60,448 nt of DNA from an uncultured beta proteobacterium (GTDB taxonomy: Bacteria > Pseudomonadota > Gammaproteobacteria > Burkholderiales > Burkholderiaceae_C), in contig CAJBBZ010000010.1 in NCBI GenBank assembly GCA_903951445.1, positions 1 through 60,448 of the forward strand, in the 5' to 3' direction. Of this stretch, positions 9,406 through 17,648 are shown in pieces; the stretch's first letter is position 1; the number at the start of each line of letters is the position of its first letter. The notes below the pieces were generated by a model. That model was not told where the DNA came from and ran no database searches. It worked only from the letters and a program-made list of their open reading frames with translations. The position numbers were made by a program, and so were the translations under genes.

Positions 9406-9420
9406 AGTGACTCAGTCACT
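9406..9420. repeat. Perfect 15-bp palindrome over the protease stop codon
   Basis: AGTGACTCAGTCACT is an exact odd-length palindrome. It contains the stop codon of the minus-strand protease gene (9416-9418). It may be chance, or part of a 3'-end processing or termination structure. No U-tract follows on the minus strand. Confidence 0.4.
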
Positions 9421-12400
9421 GCTTCAAATCGAGGCAATATTTGTTATGTTTCGCTTTCTTAGTGCTCGCCTGCGCGTCATCGTTTGAAAGCTTGAACTCA
9501 TCTTGCCACGGAAACGCGTCAGTGAGGTTTACCGAGGCATAGTCTCTGAAATCATCCGAACAACGGGTCGCGTAAAACTTCACCGCTTGCTTTGGTAATG
9601 CGTTCCCATCAGCACCCCTGAACGCAGCAACTTGGTCTTTTCCAGCTTGCGTGGTTTGAATGCCCCATAAATCAAAAATCGGTGTTTGGTCTTTGCCCGT
9701 GATCTTGCTCAGCATCACCAATAAATAATCGTGGTGGGGAAAGGCACCGTCTACCTCAGCGGGGGTTGTGGCGGGTTTGGCGCTGTATTTGCTAAAGCCA
9801 AGCGCCGTTTTGCGTGTATCCCAATTAGTGGCCGCTGTCGCCTCAATTTCCCGCAAATTGAGATAAAGCAATGTGAAGATATCCCAACCTGCTTCAATCG
9901 CATCTGCTGCAGCCATTTGAGAGTTTTGGGCTTTGATGATGTCCGCATAGATCAGCGGCCACTGCAAGTAAAAGTACAACCGCAATCGGTTTTGCGCTGC
10001 ATAGGAGCCGTCCGACCACAAATCAGTACGTACTTTTGCAATTTTGTCTGTATTGCTTTTATTTGATAGGTATGTAGATTTCAGCATATTGAATACCACC
10101 TGGGTATCCTCCAACTCATTGCCATAACCTATAGCATCTCGACCCAAATCAATTCGCATGCGCCATTTTTTATGTAGAGGGAAAATATTGTTTGACACCT
10201 CGCCGCTGATGCCGCTATAAATTTTAAACTCTTGCAAGTTATGACCGAGTTCGTGGCTTTCACCCCAGTGGCGCGGCTCAAACGCGCTACTGGCCGTAAT
10301 AGGGTTACCAGAACACATGGAGCCGCAGTTAGCCTGTTCATCGGCATGGTAGTGTTGAACATCGCGAGCTTTATGGAAATCCCGGCTATCGCACTGCCAA
10401 TCATTGGTGGTGCAATAGTTGCGTACACGCTGATTAATTGTCAAGCCGCCAAGTTGAAGGCCTGCGAGTTGAAATGCGTCGTCCATTACATATTTCTTTG
10501 CCTCCGCGAGGTATTTCGCCATGTCAATGGTGTTACTTGTGGAGTCGTAATAAGGCTTAGAAACAAGGGTGGGTGTTTGACCTGTGGCGGGCAACAAAAA
10601 TTCTTTGGTCTTTTTAATCAAGGAATGTATTTCTACGCCCGCAGTCTTAATTTCCAACCAATCAAGTTTGCTATTTAAAACATCCGTTAAAAAAGCGGCT
10701 GCATTAGGCGTGCCCTGGGTGGTGTCATAAAAAGGCTGTTTTGCTACGCCTTGGATTTGCAGCTCAAGCGAAGTGTCGGTTGAATCTTTGAAGCGCAACT
10801 CTAATACCCCGCCATAGGGAGAAACAATGGTGATGGGCTGGGTTGAAAGAGGAAAGTCGGGACTGCGGGGTAACCTGGGTCTGCGGTAACCGGTATCCAA
10901 AATCGGATTGTTGTTGTCATCTACTGGCGCCGTGAATAATTTGGTGTTTCCTTCGCCCGCGGTATTCACGAAAAATGTGAATGTACCTGTAGCAGGCTTA
11001 TTTCGCAGTTGTAGGGTGAAGGCCTGTCCAGGCAGTGCAAACCGGCCAATGGCAGTGAATCCATTGCTGCCCGGCAAGGTGACGTTCACAGTTTCTGTGG
11101 CTGTGCTGCCCTTGACTTGGCTGATATTGGAATTCAAAAAATTGCCTAAATCAGTTTGCGCCGAGCCGGCTGGACGGACATAGGCCACCAGTGCATCAAC
11201 AATATAGGCTTTTTGAAATTTCTCCGGATAGTTGAGCTTATTGATTGGATAGACAATATTTTTTCGGTAGGCATCGGCCCACAAGACCAATTGCTGAAGG
11301 GTTTTATTTCCCACTTGCGGGTCAAACAGGTTTTGTCCCTTGGAATTGATGGCATCCAAAAGTTTTTTGATTTTGTCCAATGGATTCTTGATGTCATCAA
11401 TAAACCCTTGCGGTAAAACACAGTCTTTATCGACAGGGCAATTGCTCCAGTCGTATGCGCTTGCATCTTTAAAAGGGCCGTTGTTGATTCGCGCCAACAA
11501 CCCCCCACTTAACGGGTCATTGCGCGCCTTGAGTTGTGCAACCGTTAATTCGCTGCCGACGGAATCCTGAACATACAAATTTCTTCTGTCAGGCGTATCG
11601 CCATTTGCGAAGCCCATCGCGTCTAATCGGGGGAAGTCTTCTGGCCAAGTCGCACGTGCGTAGTCGTTAGGAGCACCGCCATCTGGATGGCTGTTTAAAT
11701 ACAAAATTGGAATTCTGGCTTCGACGATCGCTTTGATTCTGTCAAGCTGGGTTTGTGTCTTGGTTGTATCTTTATCCGTTCGCAGCCTACGATCATAGGC
11801 GCCAATGACCACGATCTGCGCCTTGGCGGCACAGTCTGCCACCGGGGCCGAGAGAGGATCACATTGCAAATTAGTGAAGGGAATATTTAGCGCTGCGAGC
11901 CCGTCGGCGGCGTAGGGTTTGTACACTTTTTGCCCGCCGCTGGTGGTGTACATCGGCGTACCGCTAGTCGGAGACGGCAAACTCGACCAAGCAATGTTTA
12001 GATTTACAGCAGTTTGGCCAGCTAAATTTTTCGTAGGGTCACCGCTTGCCAGCCAAGCGAGCACTCGCTTAAAAACGGGTTGGTGGTCTGTTTGTTTTGC
12101 CGGTGATTCATCGGTGCCGTTCCAACCGAATATTCGATTTTGATTGGGGACAAACCCGGCCAAAATATCGTAGCCATAGCCAGCGATTCGGCCGCCGCCT
12201 AATCTGCTAATAGACGCCAATGTATTGCCTTTATCACCCATTACTAATGGAAATAGATTTTCCATATTCGGTAAGCTGGACTGAACCATGTAGCTGTCTC
12301 GGATGAGATCAAACTTAGTACTTAACCCCTTATAAAAAGCCTCTATGAGTTCATTCTGCTCAGTGATCGTCGACTGGTAATTGTCGGCAGCCAGACTGAT

Positions 12401-12952
12401 GATCGTACTGTGATCATCGGCGTTCAACACCGAGGTATCACCCTTCTTTAATGCAAGCTTGATGCGGTTAGCCGACGTATTGGCTAAACAGGCGCTGGTG
12501 TCATCTACGATGATTTTTCCGTTGTTGGCGCTGCAACTGGCTGTTTCGGTTTGAAAAGTGTGTGTTCCTAGTTGTCCGCCTGTACAAGCCGCTGTTACAG
12601 GATCAGATAAGACGGATTTGCAAACGGCTGGGGGTAGACCGGAGTTGTTGCCATTGGCAACTAGTGGTGTGCAGCCTCCTTTGTCGATAAATATGACCTG
12701 CCCTGATTTCTCGCTGCAGCTAGCGGTTTCGGTTTTGAAGGTGTAAGTGCCCGTTCCGTCAGTCCCCGAGCAACTTCTCGTTTGAAGCGCTGAAGGTACG
12801 GAGTCACAAGGCTCAATCCCAACCTTCAAGTTAAAAAGTGCATCACCAGCGCCCCCACCACCACAGGCCAGCAGCAGCCCTAGCAACGCCGCAGCTAGTA
12901 GCCATCTCCCAGCGCGAAACGTCAAAATTGGTGATTTATTGGATTTCGGCAT
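9416..12952 (-). CDS. ImpA/M60-like metalloprotease, secreted lipoprotein
   Basis: A 1178-residue predicted lipoprotein. The N terminus has a charged start, a hydrophobic stretch (WLLAAALLGLLLAC) and a lipobox with Cys30 followed by a glycine run. Residues 49-155 hold two repeats with four cysteines each. The catalytic region shows HELGH (His900, Glu901, His904) with Glu918 downstream, fitting HExxHx(8-28)E of the M60-like/ImpA (mucin-type glycoprotein) peptidases. The long middle part resembles Pseudomonas ImpA-type proteins. It probably cleaves surface or mucin-like glycoproteins at the cell surface. A strong AGGAGGT site lies at 12956-12962. Base composition is visibly AT-richer than the flanking genes, suggesting horizontal acquisition. 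There is no obvious partner gene. Confidence 0.85.
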   Translation of the reverse strand: MPKSNKSPILTFRAGRWLLAAALLGLLLACGGGGAGDALFNLKVGIEPCDSVPSALQTRSCSGTDGTGTYTFKTETASCSEKSGQVIFIDKGGCTPLVANGNNSGLPPAVCKSVLSDPVTAACTGGQLGTHTFQTETASCSANNGKIIVDDTSACLANTSANRIKLALKKGDTSVLNADDHSTIISLAADNYQSTITEQNELIEAFYKGLSTKFDLIRDSYMVQSSLPNMENLFPLVMGDKGNTLASISRLGGGRIAGYGYDILAGFVPNQNRIFGWNGTDESPAKQTDHQPVFKRVLAWLASGDPTKNLAGQTAVNLNIAWSSLPSPTSGTPMYTTSGGQKVYKPYAADGLAALNIPFTNLQCDPLSAPVADCAAKAQIVVIGAYDRRLRTDKDTTKTQTQLDRIKAIVEARIPILYLNSHPDGGAPNDYARATWPEDFPRLDAMGFANGDTPDRRNLYVQDSVGSELTVAQLKARNDPLSGGLLARINNGPFKDASAYDWSNCPVDKDCVLPQGFIDDIKNPLDKIKKLLDAINSKGQNLFDPQVGNKTLQQLVLWADAYRKNIVYPINKLNYPEKFQKAYIVDALVAYVRPAGSAQTDLGNFLNSNISQVKGSTATETVNVTLPGSNGFTAIGRFALPGQAFTLQLRNKPATGTFTFFVNTAGEGNTKLFTAPVDDNNNPILDTGYRRPRLPRSPDFPLSTQPITIVSPYGGVLELRFKDSTDTSLELQIQGVAKQPFYDTTQGTPNAAAFLTDVLNSKLDWLEIKTAGVEIHSLIKKTKEFLLPATGQTPTLVSKPYYDSTSNTIDMAKYLAEAKKYVMDDAFQLAGLQLGGLTINQRVRNYCTTNDWQCDSRDFHKARDVQHYHADEQANCGSMCSGNPITASSAFEPRHWGESHELGHNLQEFKIYSGISGEVSNNIFPLHKKWRMRIDLGRDAIGYGNELEDTQVVFNMLKSTYLSNKSNTDKIAKVRTDLWSDGSYAAQNRLRLYFYLQWPLIYADIIKAQNSQMAAADAIEAGWDIFTLLYLNLREIEATAATNWDTRKTALGFSKYSAKPATTPAEVDGAFPHHDYLLVMLSKITGKDQTPIFDLWGIQTTQAGKDQVAAFRGADGNALPKQAVKFYATRCSDDFRDYASVNLTDAFPWQDEFKLSNDDAQASTKKAKHNKYCLDLKQ

Positions 12953-13197
12953 ACGACCTCCTGAAGATAAAGCTTTAAGAAATTATTTCATATTTGATAA
13001 TTTATAACACGTAAAAATTTCCAAATCGTTAGCTTTTCAACTCTAAATTTGTTTATTTCATGGAAATCGATATCAGGACTTTCCCTAGGGTCCGGATATG
13101 CAGAGGATGCGCAGTCAGCGCTTGCGCAAATTGCTGGCGCAAGGCTTCAGCGTTCAGCCCTGGCGACAAGGCTGATTCACCCCAAGAAAGGTGGCTG
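12953..13197. other. AT-rich upstream region of the protease gene
   Basis: About 245 bases without a gene. Bases 12963-13060 are strongly AT-rich (for example TTTGATAATTTATAAC) and are the likely promoter zone of the minus-strand protease, with its Shine-Dalgarno sequence at 12956-12962. Composition changes sharply to GC-rich near 13080. Bases 13080-13197 show only a 25-codon frame of no recognisable family. Confidence 0.5.
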
Positions 13198-13505
13198 TTA
13201 AACCGCCCCGAGGTGCGGCACCAGCCCCGCCGTAGGCTGCCCGTTTTTCAGGGCCGCAGTAAAGGCCAGCATGCGGTCTATGGGCAAGCAGGCGCGCTGG
13301 CCTAGCGCCTTGTCCACCTGCACTTCGCCCACCCCACTCTCCAAAAAGCGGGCCACGTCGGCCAGGCCGTTCATCGCCATCCAGGGGCATTGCGCGCAAC
13401 TTTTGCAGGTGGCGCTGTTACCGGCGGTGGGGGCTTCAATAAAGGTCTTGCCGGGGTTGAGTGTGCGCAGTTTGTGCAGCATGCCTTTGTCCGTAGCCAC
13501 GATAA
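13198..13505 (-). pseudogene. nadA: nadA 3'-end duplicate (truncated)
   Basis: This 308-bp segment aligns without gaps to 14413-14720, the last 308 bp of the intact nadA gene, including the same stop codon. I count about 30 mismatches, so roughly 90% identity. It encodes the C-terminal about 100 residues, still containing the iron-sulfur ligand stretch [10 protein letters not shown]. The 5' two-thirds of the gene is missing: at 13505/13506 the match ends abruptly and an antitoxin remnant on the other strand begins. It cannot make an active enzyme. The divergence argues for an old duplication or for two different nadA alleles brought together by recombination. Confidence 0.9.
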
Positions 13506-13703
13506 GCCAGTGCCCAAGCGGGGCCGCAGGCCACACCCACGAAGGTTCTCACTTCTGTCCGTTTGGATACGGACATTTTGGAGTTCTTTAAATCGACAGG
13601 GGCTGGCTATCAGTCGCGGATCAATGCAGCGCTTCGCATGGAAGTGGAGAGAAATTTAACCGGTCGTCCAAGAGCGACAAAGCGCAAGCGCATGGCGGCT
13701 TGA
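13506..13703 (+). pseudogene. BrnA-like antitoxin C-terminal remnant
   Basis: A plus-strand frame is open from 13506 to the TGA at 13701-13703. Its translation contains SVRLDTDILEFFKSTGAGYQ and SRINAALRMEVE, the C-terminal DNA-binding/ribbon-helix-helix pattern of BrnA-type antitoxins. It parallels the intact brnA nearby (SVRYSVEVVEYFRSTGEGWQ). No start codon or N-terminal half is present; the frame begins exactly where the nadA duplicate ends. It reads as a truncated older antitoxin whose 5' part was deleted together with the 5' part of the nadA copy. Confidence 0.7.
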
Positions 13704-13738
13704 TTTCGACGCTATGTTCTATCAACCCAAGGCTGTTC

Positions 13739-13766
13739 TTGACGTCTGAATATTGGTAGCTACAAT
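13739..13766 (+). promoter_or_regulatory. Candidate promoter/operator of brnTA
   Basis: TTGACG (13739-13744) and TACAAT (13761-13766) are separated by 16 bp. The palindrome GTAGCTAC (13756-13763) overlaps the -10 box and is a plausible site for BrnA autorepression. The GTG start of brnT begins five bases after the -10 box. Confidence 0.5.
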
Positions 13767-13771
13767 AAACT

Positions 13772-14044
13772 GTGCGCTTTCTATTTGACCCTGACAAGGA
13801 CAGGCTGAACTTGGTCAATCACGACCTACGGCTTTCCTTTGCTGAAAAGCTGATCTGGGATGAAGCGTACGTTTGGGTTGATCCACGTTATTCATACGAC
13901 GAGTTGCGAATGATTGGGCTGGTTCCCGAGGGCAACACGCTGTATTACGTGGCGTTTGTAGATCGTGGTGATGTGCGCAGAATCATCAGTCTGTGTCTTG
14001 CCGAGCGACGAGAGGTGAAAAAATATGTCGAACACATCCAGTAA
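13772..14044 (+). CDS. brnT: BrnT family type II toxin
   Basis: A 90-residue protein of the BrnT family, RelE-like ribonucleases that inhibit translation until neutralised by BrnA. Family marks are the FDPDK opening, the region SFAEKLIWDEAYVWVDPRY, and the closing RRIISLCLAERREVKKY, which resembles the usual R(I)ISaRkAsrrE core, here with the alanine/arginine part altered to LCLAERRE. GTG at 13772 is the first start in frame. It overlaps brnA by 20 bases, the normal toxin-first order of this module. It sits between the truncated and the complete nadA copies. Confidence 0.82.
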   Translation: MRFLFDPDKDRLNLVNHDLRLSFAEKLIWDEAYVWVDPRYSYDELRMIGLVPEGNTLYYVAFVDRGDVRRIISLCLAERREVKKYVEHIQ

Positions 14045-14333
14045 GCGCGTCATTTTGATGCCATCGGTCAAGGACAACGCGAGAGTTGTTGCCGCGGCCA
14101 AGGCCGATCCAGACGCCAAACCTATGACGAACGCGCAGCTAGATGCACTTGTGCCGCTTAGCGTTGCGCGAGGCAGGCCAAAGTCCAAGAATAAAAAACT
14201 ACTGCTGTCTGTGCGCTATAGCGTAGAGGTCGTTGAGTATTTTCGCTCAACGGGTGAGGGCTGGCAGGCGCGCATGGACAGTGTGTTACGTCAATATGTG
14301 AGCGAGCGTGTACCCCACAGCAATGCGAAATAA
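14025..14333 (+). CDS. brnA: BrnA family antitoxin
   Basis: A 102-residue antitoxin that should bind BrnT through its N-terminal half and DNA through its C-terminal ribbon-helix-helix region. GRPKSKNKKLLLSVRYSVEV followed by VEYFRSTGEGWQARMDSVLRQ is the BrnA DNA-binding signature. The gene overlaps brnT and ends 79 bases before the stop of the convergent intact nadA. It likely represses the promoter at 13739-13766. A truncated relative lies at 13506-13703. Confidence 0.8.
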   Translation: MSNTSSKRVILMPSVKDNARVVAAAKADPDAKPMTNAQLDALVPLSVARGRPKSKNKKLLLSVRYSVEVVEYFRSTGEGWQARMDSVLRQYVSERVPHSNAK

Positions 14334-14412
14334 CCGGTTGGCGTCGCCCGAGATTTCCACCAATACCGCCCACCCCCGTTTGACGGCGCAGCACAAAAAG
14401 GAAAAGATCGAC

Positions 14413-15528
14413 TTAAACCGCCCCGAGGTGCGGCACCAGCCCTGCCGTAGGCTGGCCCTTTTTCAATGCAGCCGTAAACGCCAGCATGCGGTCTATGGGC
14501 AGGCGGGCGCGCAGGCCTAGCGCGCTGTCCACATGCACTTCGCCCCCACCGGTTTCCAGCGCGCGGGCCACGTCGGCCAGGCCGTTCATCGCCATCCAGG
14601 GGCAATGTGCGCAGCTTTTGCAGGTGGCGCTGTTACCGGCGGTGGGGGCTTCAATAAAGGTCTTGCCGGGGTTGAGGGTGCGCAATTTGTGCAGCATGCC
14701 TTTGTCGGTAGCGACGATAAATGTGTCGGTATCCATGGTCTGCGCGGCCTTCAAGATGGCCGAGGTGGAGCCCACGGCATGCGCCAGCGCCACTACGTCG
14801 GCGGGCGACTCGGGGTGGACCAGCACACCGGCCTTTGGGTACTCGGCCATGAGAGCCTGCAATTCAAAGGCTTTGAACTCGTCATGCACGATGCACGCGC
14901 CCTGCCAGAACACCATGTCGGCGCCAGTTTCGCGCTGGATATAGCCACCCAAATGTTTGTCGGGCGCCCACAAGATTTTTTGCCCGGCGTCTTTCAGGGC
15001 GCGCACGATGTCTAGTGCGCAACTAGAAGTCACCACCCAGTCGGCCCGCGCTTTGACTGCGGCGCTGGTATTGGCGTAGACCACCACCGTGCGGTCCGGG
15101 TGGGCGTCGCAAAAGGCGCTAAATTCTTCGATGGGGCAGCCCAGGTCTAAAGAGCAAGTCGCGTCCAGGTCCGGCATGAGCACGCGCTTGTGGGGGCTCA
15201 GGATTTTGGAGGTTTCGCCCATAAAGCGCACGCCAGACACGATCAGGGTTTGGGCGCGGTGGTCGCGGCCAAAGCGCGCCATTTCCAGCGAATCGCTGAC
15301 CAGCCCGCCTGTGGCTTCGGCCAGGTCTTGCAAGTCCGGGTGTACGTAATAGTGCGACACCATGACCGCGTTTTTTTCCCGCAGCAAGCGGGTGATTTTT
15401 TCTTTGAGTGCTACGCGTTCATCCGGCGCGGGCTCCACCGGCACACGCGCCCAGGCGTGGCGGGTGCTGCACGCGGGCTGCTCATACTCCACGTCGATGC
15501 GTTGCAAGGGCGATTCAAGGGTTTGCAT
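14413..15528 (-). CDS. nadA: Quinolinate synthase NadA
   Basis: A 371-residue [4Fe-4S] enzyme that condenses iminoaspartate with dihydroxyacetone phosphate to quinolinate in de novo NAD synthesis. [28 protein letters not shown] and [13 protein letters not shown] are family motifs. Iron ligands are available in [18 protein letters not shown] and [10 protein letters not shown]. The start codon overlaps the nadC stop by one base (TAATG), so the pair is translationally coupled. No nadB is present in the window. The last 308 bp are duplicated at 13198-13505. Confidence 0.97.
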   Translation of the reverse strand: MQTLESPLQRIDVEYEQPACSTRHAWARVPVEPAPDERVALKEKITRLLREKNAVMVSHYYVHPDLQDLAEATGGLVSDSLEMARFGRDHRAQTLIVSGVRFMGETSKILSPHKRVLMPDLDATCSLDLGCPIEEFSAFCDAHPDRTVVVYANTSAAVKARADWVVTSSCALDIVRALKDAGQKILWAPDKHLGGYIQRETGADMVFWQGACIVHDEFKAFELQALMAEYPKAGVLVHPESPADVVALAHAVGSTSAILKAAQTMDTDTFIVATDKGMLHKLRTLNPGKTFIEAPTAGNSATCKSCAHCPWMAMNGLADVARALETGGGEVHVDSALGLRARLPIDRMLAFTAALKKGQPTAGLVPHLGAV

Positions 15529-16397
15529 TACACATCCTCCATCCGCATAGAAAAATCGATGGCACGCACGTCTTTGGTTAGCGCGCCTATGGAAATGCGG
15601 TCCACGCCGGTGGCGGCAATCGCCTGCACCGTGTCCATGTTCACGCCGCCAGACACTTCCAAAATCGCGCGCCCGGCGTTGATCGCCACCGCTTCGCGCA
15701 ATTGCGCATGCGTCATATTGTCAAGCAGCACCATGCGCGCGCCGGCTTGTAAGGCTTCGTGCAATTGCTGCAAAGTCTCAACCTCAATTTCAATGAACGC
15801 CGCTTGCGCCGCTGCAGCCTGGGCGCGCTGCAAAGCGGCGGATACGCCACCGGCAGCGGCGATATGGTTTTCTTTAATCAGTACCGCGTCGTACAGGCCG
15901 ATGCGGTGGTTGGTGCCACCGCCGCAGCGCACCGCATATTTTTGCGCCAAGCGCAGGCCGGGCAAGGTTTTGCGCGTGTCCACAATCTTCGCCCGGTTGC
16001 CCGGCACGGCCTGCACTGCGGCCACAAACTGCGCGGTGCGCGTGGCCACGCCGCTGAGCAATTGCAAAAAATTAAGCATGGTGCGCTCGGCAGTTAGCAA
16101 GGCTTGGGCCGGGCCTTCCAGCGTCAGCACCACTTCGTTGGCCTCGCCGCGTACGCCCTCGGCCACCAGCCAGTGCATCTGCGCCTGTGGCGCCAGGGCA
16201 TACAACGCAGCCGCTGCCCAGGGCTGGCCGCATAGCACGGCGCTTTCGCGCAAGAGCACACGGGCGCGGGCACGGCGCGCGGGGTCTACCAAGGCGGCAG
16301 TCAAATCGCCGCTGCCCACGTCTTCGGCCAAGGCGCGGGCGGCATCTTGCTGCGCCAGGCGGGCAATGGCGTCGCTGGAGAAGTCAAACTGCGTCAT
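15528..16397 (-). CDS. nadC: Nicotinate-nucleotide pyrophosphorylase NadC
   Basis: A 289-residue quinolinate phosphoribosyltransferase converting quinolinate and PRPP to nicotinate mononucleotide, CO2 and PPi. The region [20 protein letters not shown] with [16 protein letters not shown] is the family core, carrying Arg, Lys and His substrate contacts. [20 protein letters not shown] is the C-terminal phosphate-binding part of the barrel. It lies directly upstream of nadA in the same direction. The divergent DUF3460 gene starts 96 bases away, leaving a small shared promoter region (16398-16492). Confidence 0.97.
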   Translation of the reverse strand: MTQFDFSSDAIARLAQQDAARALAEDVGSGDLTAALVDPARRARARVLLRESAVLCGQPWAAAALYALAPQAQMHWLVAEGVRGEANEVVLTLEGPAQALLTAERTMLNFLQLLSGVATRTAQFVAAVQAVPGNRAKIVDTRKTLPGLRLAQKYAVRCGGGTNHRIGLYDAVLIKENHIAAAGGVSAALQRAQAAAAQAAFIEIEVETLQQLHEALQAGARMVLLDNMTHAQLREAVAINAGRAILEVSGGVNMDTVQAIAATGVDRISIGALTKDVRAIDFSMRMEDV

Positions 16398-16492
16398 AGG
16401 GCGCGTAGCATAGCGGCATTACCGCAAGCGCCGGGGGCCTTTGGGCCTACACTGCGCCCTGCCCCTAGAATCGGTCGCCTCAAGGATTTGCC

Positions 16493-16702
16493 ATGTCTCT
16501 ATTTCGCCGCCCCGATTACCACTCTGAAGCCAGCTTGTTCATAGACCAGCTCAAAGCCTCCCGCCCCCAGCTGGAAGCGCAGCAAAGAGCCGGTCGTGCC
16601 CTGCTATGGGACTTGAGCCTGGACCGCAGCGCGCAAGCGGGCTACCGCGAGGCCAAAGTGGCGCAAAAGCCCTACGTCTACCAGACCCAATCGGACCAAT
16701 AA
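16493..16702 (+). CDS. DUF3460 family small protein
   Basis: A 69-residue protein with the betaproteobacterial DUF3460 pattern: a short N terminus, then FIDQLKASRPQLEAQQRAGR and ALLWD. It is charged, has no membrane segment or signal peptide, and has no known function. A TAGAAT box at 16466-16471 and AAGGAT before the ATG give a normal promoter and ribosome site. It precedes scpA by 55 bases and this order recurs in Burkholderiales, so it is a real gene. Confidence 0.8.
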   Translation: MSLFRRPDYHSEASLFIDQLKASRPQLEAQQRAGRALLWDLSLDRSAQAGYREAKVAQKPYVYQTQSDQ

Positions 16703-16757
16703 GCCCGTTAACACCCCGTCTGACCCAGCCAGCACCAAATCGGGTGGACACCCCGCG

Positions 16758-17609
16758 ATGAACAGCAGCGCTATTTCCCAGCCCATGGAAGCCGCCGTCT
16801 TGGTGGACGGCTCTCCCGAAGTGGTGGACCATGTAGCCGTGGCCCGCCTGTACGGCGAACCGCTGTTTGCCATGCCGCTGGATTTGTACATCCCGCCCGA
16901 CGCGCTGGAAGTGTTCCTAGAAGCCTTCGAAGGCCCGCTGGACTTTTTGCTCTACCTGATCCGCAAACAGAATTTCAACATTCTGGACATCCCCATGCTC
17001 AGCGTGACCAAGCAGTACCTGGTCTATGTGGACCAGATCCGCAAGCGCAACCTGGAGCTGGCTGCCGAATACCTGCTGATGGCGGCGATGCTGATCGAGA
17101 TCAAGTCGCGCATGCTCTTGCCGCCCAAGAAAAGCGCCGAGGGCGAAGAACCCGAAGACCCGCGCGCCGAGCTGGTACGCCGCCTGCTGGAATACGAGCA
17201 AATCAAACGCGCCGCAGCCAATCTCAATACCGTGCCCCAGTTTGGCCGCGATTTCCTCAAAGCAGCGGTCTATGTGGACCAAAGCATTGCGGTGCGCTTT
17301 CCGGATGTGGACGTGGTGGATTTGCAAGACGCCTGGCGCTCTATGGTGCAGCGGGCCAAGCTGGTGCAGCACCACAAAATCAGCCGCGCTGAACTATCCG
17401 TGCGCGAGCACATGAGCATGGTGCTGAAAAAACTGCAAGGTAAGCGCTTTGTCGGCTTTGAAGATTTGTTCGATCCGCAGTTGGGCCTGCCAACCCTGGT
17501 GGTCACCTTTATCGCCATGCTGGAGCTGGCCAAAGAAACGCTGATTGAAATCACCCAGGCCGAGGCCTACGCACCGATTTACGTGCGCCTGGCCTACACC
17601 CAAAGCTAA
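16758..17609 (+). CDS. scpA: Segregation and condensation protein ScpA
   Basis: A 283-residue kleisin that bridges Smc and ScpB in the bacterial condensin complex. FEGPLDFLLYLIRKQNFNIL after an N-terminal extension of about 55 residues is the ScpA signature, followed by AAEYLLMAAMLIEIKSRMLL. The C-terminal winged-helix part ends with VTFIAMLELAKETLIEITQA, which contacts the Smc ATPase cap. No scpB is adjacent; it is expected elsewhere. panB follows 39 bases later. Confidence 0.95.
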   Translation: MNSSAISQPMEAAVLVDGSPEVVDHVAVARLYGEPLFAMPLDLYIPPDALEVFLEAFEGPLDFLLYLIRKQNFNILDIPMLSVTKQYLVYVDQIRKRNLELAAEYLLMAAMLIEIKSRMLLPPKKSAEGEEPEDPRAELVRRLLEYEQIKRAAANLNTVPQFGRDFLKAAVYVDQSIAVRFPDVDVVDLQDAWRSMVQRAKLVQHHKISRAELSVREHMSMVLKKLQGKRFVGFEDLFDPQLGLPTLVVTFIAMLELAKETLIEITQAEAYAPIYVRLAYTQS

Positions 17610-17648
17610 ACCCGGCCCCACCCGCCTCTGCCTCACCGGAGATACCGC

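Noticed and set aside
13060-13197. Short frames upstream of the nadA fragment
   Set aside because: The 25-codon frame at about 13099 and the longer plus-strand frame running into the nadA copy have no recognisable content.
13198-13536. The nadA duplicate read as a separate 112-residue gene
   Set aside because: Its first 10 residues come from the unrelated junction sequence and the rest is a truncated nadA C terminus; called a pseudogene instead.
13506-14413. An integrative mobile element carrying its own integrase at nadA
   Set aside because: No recombinase, excisionase or plasmid-type gene lies between the nadA copies; only TA genes are visible, so simple recombination is preferred.
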